IMG/VR virus record: IMGVR_UViG_3300034198_012703
Span: 1-28,642 of that record
Reading direction: 5' to 3' (one strand)
Origin: a virus
Length of the DNA stretch: 28,642 nucleotides
Shown here: positions 19,292 through 27,280 of the stretch, piece after piece
How positions within the stretch are numbered: position 1 is the first letter of the stretch
Layout: every line of letters starts with the position of its first letter
Position numbers and translations under genes: made by a program
Notes under the pieces: generated by a model
The model's database searches: none
What the model saw: only the letters and a program-made list of their open reading frames with translations
Told to the model about the DNA's origin: nothing

Positions 19292-19771
19292 CTATAATAC
19301 AATACTTAGTTGATTTATCGCGTATCTGCCGTAGTTAAAATACTGCACACATCCTACATTGTCTGGACTCATAGCATTTACTTTCCATCGACGTGCAGCT
19401 TCGGCTGCAATCTGTTCGTATGGATACCAATTTAACAAAAAATAAGACACTAAAATTAAACCTGCAGCAATATCTGCTGGATCGTCGTTGGCAATGGAAC
19501 CATTGTTGATTAAATTTAAATACAAATTTTGTATTATTTCTTTGATCAAGTTGTTTTGCAGTCCAATACTTAAATTAAAAGCATTTTCTGATGTAATGGC
19601 ATTTTTTCCTAGCCACGTAGTATTATTTTTAAACCCTTTGGCCTGTAACACTTTGTCTGTAATACGGTACTGCCCATATGCAATATCTGGGGTTGCATTA
19701 CTGATGTAATCAATCTTGGATAACTGAACCAGAATTCCTCGTATTTGATATTTGGTAAATGTGGGGATCAT
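19292..19771 (-). CDS. Baseplate-cluster protein, possible degenerate lysozyme-fold protein
   Basis: The 159-aa product has no membrane segment or signal. The pattern AYGQYRITDKVLQAKGF, followed by WLGKNAITSENAF, a helical ADIAAGLILVSYFLL segment and a closing YFNYGRYAI, recalls phage transglycosylase/lysozyme-like domains that have a YGxYQ motif. However, no Glu precedes the YGQYR motif (the first Glu is in ITSENAF), so the usual catalytic acid appears absent. It starts one base after the gp5-like stop, with no ribosome binding site, so it is probably translated by coupling to the spike gene. A structural cell-wall-binding role at the tail tip is possible. The family assignment is uncertain. 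Confidence 0.65.
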   Translation of the reverse strand: MIPTFTKYQIRGILVQLSKIDYISNATPDIAYGQYRITDKVLQAKGFKNNTTWLGKNAITSENAFNLSIGLQNNLIKEIIQNLYLNLINNGSIANDDPADIAAGLILVSYFLLNWYPYEQIAAEAARRWKVNAMSPDNVGCVQYFNYGRYAINQLSIVL

Positions 19772-19772
19772 A

Positions 19773-21815
19773 TTAATTTATATTGTTGAGCTTTGACAAT
19801 AAACTGGATGCCCCAGTGTCAATGCTGTTGGTGAGTTGATTTAACGACGGTACTCCAGCACTGGCTATGCTTGCAGCCGCTGATGTGGGATTTAAACTGA
19901 ATCCTCCAGGGACTACACTACCCAATAGGTCAGATACACCGGCCGGATTGGGTATACCAACATTGATTGCCGACGCAATACCTGGTGACACTGCAGATGC
20001 GGCCATAGGATTTCCTAACCCGTCTGTTAAATTTGAAGATGGCAATACACTTGATGTGTTTTGTCCAGTGTTGGTATCTGTTGGAGTAGTCAACGAAGTG
20101 TTTGGGGGTGCTGCACTGGATTTTGGAGTGGGTACTGGTTTTTGATTTACTAGATTATCAATTTCAGCAACGTTGTTTGTACCACTGACTCTAACCCAAG
20201 GTTCGTGTGCTGGCATGATTGCAGAAATGGTTTCGACACTTTGACTCACTGTGTCCCATTTGCCAGTGCTGGTTGTTAGGCTAGTGTCGTCTTGTCTATA
20301 TAGTCCGTTATCGAAATCAAACAGGGCAACATCATTGGGTGTATCTGGAGATGGCGGTGTATCTGGCGTGGTAGTGGCAGGAGCTGCATTGGTATTTAAA
20401 TATATTTTTCCGCCGCTAAATGTTAGATTAGCACCTGAATCTGCCCATCCTCCACCAGTGGATGAAAGAGCCAAAGTTCCAGTATTCTGCCAACTACCAT
20501 TGGCAGAATTAAATGCAAGTCCGTCACTGGTGGTCCACCCGCCTACTGCTGATTGAAACAACAAGCCTTCGGCAGCAATCCATCCACCATTGTTGGAGTC
20601 AAGCAATAAACTATCACTGGCTGTTAGTCCATAGGTAACTGTTTCTATTCGTAAACTGCTGTCACTTTTCATGTCGATATAACCAGCTTTGCTGATTTTT
20701 CCAGTGATAGCCAAATCTGCTGCTACATCTGTTTCAGTTTCGATTGATGTATTACTGTGCATGCGAATGGTATTTTGTGCATTCAAATTAATGTCGTTAT
20801 CAGCATGTATGTTTACATCTTTTTCTGATCTTATGCTTATGCTACGTTGTCCGTAGATGTTGATATAACCTTCACCAGTGAATTCAATGTAACAACTACC
20901 ATCCATGTTTGCTATGTAAACAATATCTTCACTGTCGTTCATCATTATCTGATGACCACCTGATGTGCGTAATCTAACTAATTTGTTTTTGTTGTTGATA
21001 TCGCCGTCATCCATTACAAATGTGTGACCACCTTTACGGCTTGTAACATTATAATCTGCGGGATTGTAGGTGCCATTGGACACTTTGCTTGCAAAGTTAG
21101 GATCATCTGCAGGATCATTTTGCAAGGGTCTGCCTGGGGTACTCATACCAAATACTGCACTAGGTGCTTCTCGCTGACTGCTAGAAGTGATAGCGCCACG
21201 AATTGCATCTCGATCTAGTCCTTGATTAATTAGTACCTGAGCCTGTGCATCATGTACGGGTTTTTTGTTTGCTACCCATGCAGTGGCATTGTTGGCAATG
21301 TCGTTTACATTAAATTCTGCAACAGGTAACACACTATCTTTTCCTACCGCAGATTTTATAGTATCACTTACACTAGTAGAGTCTGTATCTGGTGCAGTAG
21401 CCAGGCCTGGTGTCATATGGTTACTCAAGTTGGGATGTAAACATGCAAAATAGAATCCACGAGCTTGATCGCCTAATGTAAACATGACCAGCACTTGATT
21501 TTCAAGGTCTGGTGGCACTGCCCAAAATCCGTAGGTATGTTTTACACTATCGTATCTATTGTTGGTGGTTGCGCCAGGCCCAGGTGTTTGACCTGCAAAA
21601 GGACTAGCGTACTCTACTTTGATCCAATTGTCTTCGACTGTGGGGTCTTTACCAGATATTTCAGGTATATAGACTCTTAGTCTGCCAAGACGTGCAGGAT
21701 CCACATTGTCTTTGACAATGCCAATAAACGGACCGTGATCAATTCTAGTACCTGCAGTGGTTTCTCTATTGACCCAACTTGGTGTTTTCTTTCCTGCTCT
21801 GCTATCTATTGCCAT
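19773..21815 (-). CDS. 5: Central spike/hub protein gp5-like (OB fold plus beta-helix, no lysozyme)
   Basis: The 680-aa product starts with an OB-fold of the gp5/VgrG type at about residues 28-125 (GPFIGIVKDNVDPARLGRLR, then YGFWAVPPDLENQVLVMF, then GFYFACLHPN). A beta-helix begins at about residue 265, with GGHTFVMDDGD, GGHQIMMNDSEDIVYI and IRSEKDVNIHADNDINLNAQ, as in T4 gp5C and VgrG spikes. No lysozyme domain lies between them, unlike T4 gp5. Residues 403-462 are four 15-residue repeats with a GGW/GSW core. The last 150 residues are Pro/Ser/Ala-rich and probably disordered. The protein should form the trimeric membrane-piercing spike under the hub. A strong AAGGA ribosome binding site lies six bases before the ATG. 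Confidence 0.9.
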   Translation of the reverse strand: MAIDSRAGKKTPSWVNRETTAGTRIDHGPFIGIVKDNVDPARLGRLRVYIPEISGKDPTVEDNWIKVEYASPFAGQTPGPGATTNNRYDSVKHTYGFWAVPPDLENQVLVMFTLGDQARGFYFACLHPNLSNHMTPGLATAPDTDSTSVSDTIKSAVGKDSVLPVAEFNVNDIANNATAWVANKKPVHDAQAQVLINQGLDRDAIRGAITSSSQREAPSAVFGMSTPGRPLQNDPADDPNFASKVSNGTYNPADYNVTSRKGGHTFVMDDGDINNKNKLVRLRTSGGHQIMMNDSEDIVYIANMDGSCYIEFTGEGYINIYGQRSISIRSEKDVNIHADNDINLNAQNTIRMHSNTSIETETDVAADLAITGKISKAGYIDMKSDSSLRIETVTYGLTASDSLLLDSNNGGWIAAEGLLFQSAVGGWTTSDGLAFNSANGSWQNTGTLALSSTGGGWADSGANLTFSGGKIYLNTNAAPATTTPDTPPSPDTPNDVALFDFDNGLYRQDDTSLTTSTGKWDTVSQSVETISAIMPAHEPWVRVSGTNNVAEIDNLVNQKPVPTPKSSAAPPNTSLTTPTDTNTGQNTSSVLPSSNLTDGLGNPMAASAVSPGIASAINVGIPNPAGVSDLLGSVVPGGFSLNPTSAAASIASAGVPSLNQLTNSIDTGASSLLSKLNNIN
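20430..20609 (-). repeat. Four exact-length 15-residue (45-bp) tandem repeats in the spike protein
   Basis: Residues 403-462 divide into four units of 15 residues: LLLDSNNGGWIAAEG, LLFQSAVGGWTTSDG, LAFNSANGSWQNTGT and LALSSTGGGWADSGA. Each starts with a hydrophobic strand and carries a G-x-W at the same position. A partial fifth unit (NLTFSGGK) follows. This is what a repeated beta-helix turn or beta-prism extension would look like. Confidence 0.85.
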
Positions 21816-21841
21816 TGATTATCCTTTTTATATATGTTGCA

Positions 21842-24800
21842 TCAACTTGATTTTCCTAATTTTTTATTTAACTGATAAATTTGCGAATTCAAATTGTTTA
21901 CTTTTTCTATTAACCCTTTTGCATTAGCACTGGCTGTTTCAGATGCAGTATAAGCTTCATCATTTGCAGCTTGTGCAGCTTGTGCAGCTGCTTCGGTATC
22001 AATAACTGCTTGTTTCAATGCAGGATCGTCGGGTTGAAAACTAAGTTTTGTTTTGGCTCGGTTAGCATATACTGTGGCTTTTTGCAAAGCCGCATCTGCT
22101 GCATTTAATGCATCTGTTGCTTGACTTTCTGCTATATATTCAGGCGAAGTTACTATAGCAGTCTTTTGTGCCTGTAAGTCAGCTACTGTTTGTTCGTTGG
22201 CAGCTTTTTCTGCGGCCTTCTTGGCTTCGTCTTCGGCATTGGGCACATTGGCAGCTGGCTCTTTGCTGACATCTGCATCTGCTTTGTCTTTGTCGGCACT
22301 GATAGTTTCTGCGTTGGCTCCAACTGCTTTTAAATCAGCAATTTCTTTACTGTTGGCTACAGTATCTACTGCATCGGTGCCAAATTTTGCTCCCTGTGCA
22401 GAAAGTGCAGTACTTGTACTGCTTGAGGTGCCATCATTTTCGTAATATGTAGTAGCGGTAGATGATATTGCTGGTGGTGGAGTGGTACTGGAACTGTCAG
22501 TGGGCGTGGCACTAGCGACTCCCGTTGCAGTTGCACTACGCTCAGTGTTGGTAGACGCATTAGTAAAATCAAATAGTCTATATAGTTCTAGTACTTGCTC
22601 AAACTTTCCATGAGAAAAATGATTTTCTACAGTCAATATATTATAGTATCCATTGAACGATGAATTAATATACTGGCCGTTTTTTGCCAACAATCCAGTG
22701 TCAGTGTCTATATCACTGGGAGTTAAAAAATTAATTTTGCAAAACACTTGGCCACTGTCCATGGTTATGCTGCCTGTATTTTGGTCGAGTCCCGGATGAC
22801 TTGAATAATCAGTTTGCCCAGGATTACTATATACATCATCTTGTTTGATCAATGTCGGATCGCCATTGATTTTAAGTTTTAAATTTATCATGTCGCCAGC
22901 TGATCCAGTATAGATTGATTTAATAAAATTTCCAGCCAACTGCGATTTGGCATCACGCCCTGCGTCCATGGTAGCCCCGGCCTGTGCATCATTGCCATAT
23001 ACTTTGGTCACACGCGGGGTTGCTGAATTAGGAGCTGGCGGAATTATTCCAGCCGTTGATCCAACACCAGAATCCGCATCAGACACTGGCGATCCACTAG
23101 TTGATTGTAATGCATTTTTATCCAGTGTCACTGCCACATAATATGCTGCTTTGAATTCTATATCAAAATCCAATACATCAGTGTTTAATCCAGTATAAAT
23201 GTAGTTGTATTCTTTGACTGGAGATGGTGGACCACTCAACGCCACTTGCGGATGTTTTGTATTTTTTACAGTATAGGGCACTACGTGATATGTGGTCTTT
23301 GTTGCGTATTCATTTCGGTTGGTGTCAAAACTTTTCAATTCAATTTGTGGTATAATTTTGAACCAATTGAAATCTTTATTTGTAGGAAGAGCCAATTTAT
23401 TAGTTTGCGTATCATTAACTAATTGGTTACGCACATAGTCGCTTTGACGGATAACATCTTCAATTATTTTGATAATACTGTCACCCTGCGCCACGTGGAA
23501 TGCTTTTTTGCTGGTTTGATAATTGTTGTTGGATTTAGATGCTCCAGTTTGTACTTTGACTTCAGCCACTTTACCAGCTGAATTAGTCATTGGTGTTTGC
23601 CCCGGACTGGTTGTACTACCATCTGCATCTACAATTTTGCTGTTTGCTATTATAGGATCAATAACAAAAGCAATTTCATTGTTGTCTGTTGCAATTTTTG
23701 CATCTTTTACATGTAGATGCCAAGCATTCCATGCATCAGCAAAACTTCTTACTTTATAATTTGCATTATCTAACGCTTGTTGTGCTGCAGCAACATTTTT
23801 TGCAGCAGTATCAACTAGTAACGGTTTTGATCGTAGTGTAGATGCATTTGCAGATACCAGTGCATTTTGTGCATTTATTAAGTTAGTCTCTAATCGATTT
23901 TTATCTGCTAGGGCTGAATCACCACTGTTGTCGGCATTAGGGTCAAAGAATTCTTTGACTGTACTAGCAGTTATTTCAAAACTTCCTGGGCTACTGTTGT
24001 TATAGGTTGTAAATGCCATATGATTATATGGGATACAAGTAACGTCATAGTGTGCACCTGCTTTGCTAACTTTAATGTTGAAATCAGTAATGTTGATAGG
24101 AATACGTTTACGTTGAGATGACAACTCTGTTAGTGTACCATCATCTGTGATCCCAAAAAAATCTATTTGTAATAGGTAAGGTTGTTGAGTATAGTTGGCA
24201 CCACCTAATGCAGCACTGGACGCAATTAATCTATCAAGCAATGTTAGCCCATATGGCTCTATGATACTAAATTTCAATTCAATAGCATTGCTGCCACGAG
24301 ACCCATCATTTAACCCAATAACAGTTTGTATATCTAAATTATCAAAGAAAAAATTATCTAAAAATTGCGGGTTTCTTACTGTAGTGGATGTGCCAGTTGT
24401 ACTGGTATTGTTATAACGACCAGCACTGCTGATCAACGCCTGTGATGGATTCCATGACGATGCTGTACCTGTGCTCAAACTGTTAAAATCATCTTTGCTC
24501 AATATAAACAATGTAATATTGTAGGTGTAACTGGCAAAATTGTTTAATGGATTTGGGGTAATGTTATTTGTAGTTGCGGCCTTAGGTGTAACACTGGCAG
24601 GAGTATCTGTGCCAACTGCCACCGGTGCAGTGGTTTTACTAGCTGACCCATCATTTTCATAATAAGTGGTGGTGTTTGTGGCCGGAGGTGTATAACTGGC
24701 TTCCCCGGGCGGCGCTTGCGAATTGCCTAATGCAGACAATTCATTATTAGACAGTGGAGTTGAGCCTGTGTTTTCTTTAGCTGGATCAGGAGTTGTTGTT

Positions 24801-25150
24801 GTGGGAGCAGCTGCTGGATCAGGAGGTGCAGGAGGTGCAGTTTTGGCGTCGGTCAATTGTTGATTAGCATCTGCCAGTTGTTGAGTCAGTGCATCAACTT
24901 CTGCTTGTGCCTTTGCCAATTGAGTAGTTTTTAAATAATCAGCATTTGCAGTCTGTTTTGCAGCAACGGACAAGGCAGCTGCTTTTTCAGGAGAGCCATC
25001 AGGTAAGTTGGCAGCTTGGGCTGTATATTTTGCTGCTTCTTCTAGATTATAGGCAAGAACGCTTTGTTGTCTTTTTAAATTTGTATTAGCGTCCTCTAAC
25101 TGACTGGTTAGATTCTTAACCTTGTTTTCTAATTCATATATGGACGCCAT
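21842..25150 (-). CDS. Baseplate hub-like protein with coiled-coil arms at both ends
   Basis: The 1,102-aa product has three parts. Residues 1-105 are a charged coiled coil (YELENKVKNLTSQLEDANTN, then Ala-rich heptads), followed by a Pro/Thr linker. The middle, about 205-880, looks like a phage tail hub: IIEPYGLTLLDRLIAS, then QPYLLQIDFFG, IPINITDFNIKVSKAGAHYD, FHVAQGDSIIKIIEDVIRQS and a late VENHFSHGKFEQVLEL segment. I infer a gp27/gpD-like role, consistent with its place between the gp53-like and gp5-like genes. Residues 915-1102 form a second Ala-rich coiled coil. The octapeptide TTYYENDG occurs in both linkers, near residues 160 and 900. T4 gp27 is about 390 aa, so this is far larger. The start is three bases after the upstream stop, with a weak GGGG ribosome binding site. 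Confidence 0.75.
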   Translation of the reverse strand: MASIYELENKVKNLTSQLEDANTNLKRQQSVLAYNLEEAAKYTAQAANLPDGSPEKAAALSVAAKQTANADYLKTTQLAKAQAEVDALTQQLADANQQLTDAKTAPPAPPDPAAAPTTTTPDPAKENTGSTPLSNNELSALGNSQAPPGEASYTPPATNTTTYYENDGSASKTTAPVAVGTDTPASVTPKAATTNNITPNPLNNFASYTYNITLFILSKDDFNSLSTGTASSWNPSQALISSAGRYNNTSTTGTSTTVRNPQFLDNFFFDNLDIQTVIGLNDGSRGSNAIELKFSIIEPYGLTLLDRLIASSAALGGANYTQQPYLLQIDFFGITDDGTLTELSSQRKRIPINITDFNIKVSKAGAHYDVTCIPYNHMAFTTYNNSSPGSFEITASTVKEFFDPNADNSGDSALADKNRLETNLINAQNALVSANASTLRSKPLLVDTAAKNVAAAQQALDNANYKVRSFADAWNAWHLHVKDAKIATDNNEIAFVIDPIIANSKIVDADGSTTSPGQTPMTNSAGKVAEVKVQTGASKSNNNYQTSKKAFHVAQGDSIIKIIEDVIRQSDYVRNQLVNDTQTNKLALPTNKDFNWFKIIPQIELKSFDTNRNEYATKTTYHVVPYTVKNTKHPQVALSGPPSPVKEYNYIYTGLNTDVLDFDIEFKAAYYVAVTLDKNALQSTSGSPVSDADSGVGSTAGIIPPAPNSATPRVTKVYGNDAQAGATMDAGRDAKSQLAGNFIKSIYTGSAGDMINLKLKINGDPTLIKQDDVYSNPGQTDYSSHPGLDQNTGSITMDSGQVFCKINFLTPSDIDTDTGLLAKNGQYINSSFNGYYNILTVENHFSHGKFEQVLELYRLFDFTNASTNTERSATATGVASATPTDSSSTTPPPAISSTATTYYENDGTSSSTSTALSAQGAKFGTDAVDTVANSKEIADLKAVGANAETISADKDKADADVSKEPAANVPNAEDEAKKAAEKAANEQTVADLQAQKTAIVTSPEYIAESQATDALNAADAALQKATVYANRAKTKLSFQPDDPALKQAVIDTEAAAQAAQAANDEAYTASETASANAKGLIEKVNNLNSQIYQLNKKLGKSS

Positions 25151-25153
25151 GGT

Positions 25154-25456
25154 TTACAGCCCCAGGTCAGAAGTCAGTGTGTCTTTCTTGGGTATATAAA
25201 TTCTAACACCAGCTCGAAAGTCAAACAATGGATCTTTTAACACATTGGGATTGCGTTGTGCAAATACCCACCACAGCGAACTATCGCCGTATAAATCGTA
25301 ACTCAACATGTCAGGCCGAAATTGATACACATTGTCAATTTCGTACAACACATCATCTGGCAACGCAGTGATTGGCCTATCAGTCATCACATCTAAAAAT
25401 TGCCCAAACAAACTTGTAGTATAGTATGGACTTGTTTTGCTATAAGTCTCTGCCAT
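25154..25456 (-). CDS. 53: Baseplate wedge protein gp53-like (LysM-like)
   Basis: The 100-aa product contains the compact gp53/LysM-like pattern: YYTTSLFGQFLDV near residue 11, FRPDMLSYDLYGDSSLWWVF at 47-65, RNPNVLKDPLFDFRAG and a closing IYIPKK. Residue spacing between YGD, WW and the final IYIP strand is typical of the phage baseplate family that includes T4 gp53 (196 aa), here in a shorter form. gp53 clamps wedges onto the hub. The ATG overlaps the stop of the preceding gene as TAATG, and an AAAGGA ribosome binding site lies eight bases upstream, inside that gene. This indicates translational coupling with the tube-cap-like protein. Confidence 0.85.
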   Translation of the reverse strand: MAETYSKTSPYYTTSLFGQFLDVMTDRPITALPDDVLYEIDNVYQFRPDMLSYDLYGDSSLWWVFAQRNPNVLKDPLFDFRAGVRIYIPKKDTLTSDLGL

Positions 25457-26358
25457 TATAGAAATCCTTTACCTTTGATCAAATTGCCTTGACTGAAATC
25501 AGATAAGCTCCATTGTTGTTGGCTTTTTCTGCTGTATATTGGTTGCACACTGATTGTTATTGTGCTAATGGTTGGTACTCGAGTCCCGCTGCCACCAGTG
25601 GTACTGATATAATCAACTTCTGATGGCATAGTGTGACTAAAACTGGTCAGCACACAAGGAACGTCAGATAAATAGTGTTGTCCGTACCCGTTTAGTTTCA
25701 GTATAGGTGGCGGATTGCCCACATTAGGTCCTGATCCAAAAAACATTTTGGTTGATGTCCTAAAGAAATAAATTGCAGCCAACAAATAATTTGCTTCGGC
25801 TACACTTTGTACAGTGAATTCACCTACTATTGAAATTGCTGGAACTTCTGAACCTTCGTAAAAATATTGTGCATAATTACTGTGTGTTAGCTTTTGTGGA
25901 CCATACGTTGCAGTTTCTTGCACCGTCAGCGTCGGAGTATGCGGGAAAATGACACCATTTGTTGTTGCCAATGGTAGCATTACACCGCTATACGATATCG
26001 GTGGCGGATTGCCTGCGAACCCAATTTTAACACGCCAATCTGTTTTATCCCCAACAAATCCAATTGGTGCACTACCAGATTTAGTAGACCCTGGTGCGTT
26101 AACTAATGATGTTAATCCACCTAACAATCCAATAGCCGTGGCCGCACCTCCACCTGGTAGTAGGCCGCTCAATAGGCCTCTACCGATGGCACTGGACGCA
26201 TATTTGCTGACTTCTCCTAACCCTGTTCCTATTGCTGCCCCTATTCCTGACATAAAAGTAGGTGTAGTTTGGTTAACTTGGGCCGCATCTGCTGCTTGTC
26301 CCGAGGTTTGGGTTCCCCAATTGCTTTCGTCGTCTATACTATCATCTACTACTGGCAT
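25456..26358 (-). CDS. Baseplate tube-cap-like protein (gp48/gp54-like role inferred)
   Basis: The 300-aa product is the first gene of the minus-strand tail cluster. Residues 1-100 are Gly/Ala-rich and probably flexible (FMSGIGAAIGTGLGEVSK, then LLSGLLPGGGAATAIGLLGG). From about residue 105 it becomes a beta-rich domain: FPHTPTLTVQETATYGPQKL, EVPAISIVGEFTVQSVAEAN, then YFFRTSTKMFFG and YLSDVPCVLTSFSHTMPSEV. This pattern resembles the tail-tube initiator/cap proteins of T4-like phages, where the C-terminal domain copies the tube fold. Resemblance to T4 gp48 is in architecture rather than obvious sequence identity. An AGAGGA ribosome binding site lies eight bases before the ATG, behind an AATAAATA late-promoter-like box. 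It overlaps gp53-like by one base. Confidence 0.75.
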   Translation of the reverse strand: MPVVDDSIDDESNWGTQTSGQAADAAQVNQTTPTFMSGIGAAIGTGLGEVSKYASSAIGRGLLSGLLPGGGAATAIGLLGGLTSLVNAPGSTKSGSAPIGFVGDKTDWRVKIGFAGNPPPISYSGVMLPLATTNGVIFPHTPTLTVQETATYGPQKLTHSNYAQYFYEGSEVPAISIVGEFTVQSVAEANYLLAAIYFFRTSTKMFFGSGPNVGNPPPILKLNGYGQHYLSDVPCVLTSFSHTMPSEVDYISTTGGSGTRVPTISTITISVQPIYSRKSQQQWSLSDFSQGNLIKGKGFL

Positions 26359-26366
26359 TATAAATA
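26359..26366 (+). promoter_or_regulatory. Candidate late promoter TATAAATA upstream of gp55
   Basis: The plus strand reads TATAAATA, identical to the T4 late promoter core, in the divergent region, 56 bases before the gp55 ATG. It overlaps the ribosome binding region of the opposite gene. The same octamer occurs by chance inside the giant gene (near 5664 and 6007), so only its position supports function. Confidence 0.4.
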
Positions 26367-26371
26367 TCCTC

Positions 26372-26400
26372 TTGCTTTTTATATTTATTCAGTGTATTAT
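26372..26400 (+). promoter_or_regulatory. Possible host-sigma70-type promoter for gp55
   Basis: TTGCTT at 26372-26377 and TATTAT at 26395-26400 are 17 bases apart. The -10 hexamer matches TATAAT at five of six positions; the -35 matches only the TTG. Transcription would start around 26407, shortly before the AAAGGA ribosome binding site at 26412-26417. This could give early expression of the sigma factor before late promoters are active. Confidence 0.35.
26382..26389 (-). promoter_or_regulatory. Candidate late promoter box AATAAATA for the tail cluster
   Basis: The minus strand reads AATAAATA, one mismatch from the T4 late consensus. The start of the tube-cap-like gene at 26358 lies 23 bases downstream, with AGAGGAT between. 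It is placed at the head of the whole minus-strand structural cluster and lies inside the putative plus-strand sigma70-type promoter spacer. Confidence 0.55.
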
Positions 26401-26422
26401 GTACTCAGTTTAAAGGAAAATA

Positions 26423-27280
26423 ATGAAAACTAACTACCTTAACAATAAAGATATCTTGAAAGAAATCCACAAAAGTAAAACAACCTATTGTTCATATATT
26501 GATCAGGCAGATGCCGATTATGACATAATTTTGCCGGATGTGAAAAAAATCAACAAGACCAATACACTACAAGCACGTAAAAATCGTGCTGAACGATTGG
26601 CCAAGTTAGCACACGAAGCAGCCATGTTAGAAACTGGTGTTAAACGCAAATTGGACGAATTTGAAATAAAACTCAAAGAAATCAAAGACACCGATGTGGT
26701 TTTCAGGGTAATGACCTGGGATCATGTGCCTGAAGATATCAGTAAACGCAAAAAGGTAGAAATAGATCCTGCTGATGAAGTTATTGTCAGCGAGTATGAT
26801 GATCCAAAAGAAGTTGCTATTGTAAAATATACAAAATGCAACTTTCCCCCGTTTCAGCACTATAAACTCAATGAAGTAGGCGAAATTGTTTGCGTGGGCA
26901 AAAGCCATTGGAAAGGTCCGTTAGATACCGGAGTATTCAGCAGAGATCACGGACAAATGACTAACAAACTAGCTCACATGTTTATGAAACTATGTGAACG
27001 TTATGCTACTCGTAGCAATTGGCGTGGCTACACTTATAACGACGAAATGCGTAGCCAAGCATTACTGCAGTTAAGTCAAATTGGGTTGCAGTTTGATGAA
27101 TCCAAATCACAAAATCCATTTGCTTACTATACCGCAGCCATTACCAATAGTTTTACTCGTGTGTTAAACATTGAAAAACGCAATCAAAATCTACGGGATG
27201 ATATCTTAGAAATGAACGGGCTGAATCCCAGTTATACTCGTCAAGGTATGAGCTCAGGCAGCGGGACCTATGACGAATAA
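26423..27280 (+). CDS. 55: Late-transcription sigma factor gp55, with a large internal insertion
   Basis: T4 gp55 replaces host sigma on RNA polymerase to read late promoters. Here the C-terminal region, residues 179-275, matches it: MTNKLAHMFMKLCERY, SNWRGYTYNDEMRSQALLQL, then LQFDESKSQNPFAYYTAAIT and SFTRVLNIEKRNQ. The first 20 residues (YLNNKDILKEIHKSK) match the N-terminus of T4 gp55 (YNYVNNKELLQAI...). Between them about 150 residues, partly a charged helix (48-90) and partly beta-rich with SHWKGPLDTG, are additional, so the protein is 285 aa against 185 in T4. The C-terminal hydrophobic clamp-binding tail of T4 gp55 is not evident; the protein ends in a Ser/Gly-rich segment. AAAGGA lies five bases before the ATG. 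It leads the plus-strand genes, divergent from the late tail cluster it should control. Confidence 0.92.
   Translation: MKTNYLNNKDILKEIHKSKTTYCSYIDQADADYDIILPDVKKINKTNTLQARKNRAERLAKLAHEAAMLETGVKRKLDEFEIKLKEIKDTDVVFRVMTWDHVPEDISKRKKVEIDPADEVIVSEYDDPKEVAIVKYTKCNFPPFQHYKLNEVGEIVCVGKSHWKGPLDTGVFSRDHGQMTNKLAHMFMKLCERYATRSNWRGYTYNDEMRSQALLQLSQIGLQFDESKSQNPFAYYTAAITNSFTRVLNIEKRNQNLRDDILEMNGLNPSYTRQGMSSGSGTYDE

Noticed and set aside
21820-21845. TATATAAAAA upstream of the gp5-like gene as a late promoter
   Set aside because: The TATAAAAA core is only about nine bases from the ATG and overlaps the ribosome binding site, too close for a leader.
25949-26413. 154-codon open frame on the plus strand opposite the tube-cap-like gene
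   Set aside because: It reads antisense through a Gly/Ala/Pro-rich segment and its end would overlap the gp55 promoter region. The minus-strand protein has clear family-like strands.
26627-26908. 93-codon open frame on the minus strand inside gp55
   Set aside because: Antisense to the gp55 insertion; low-complexity Phe/Ile-rich translation, no ribosome binding site and no place in the operon layout.
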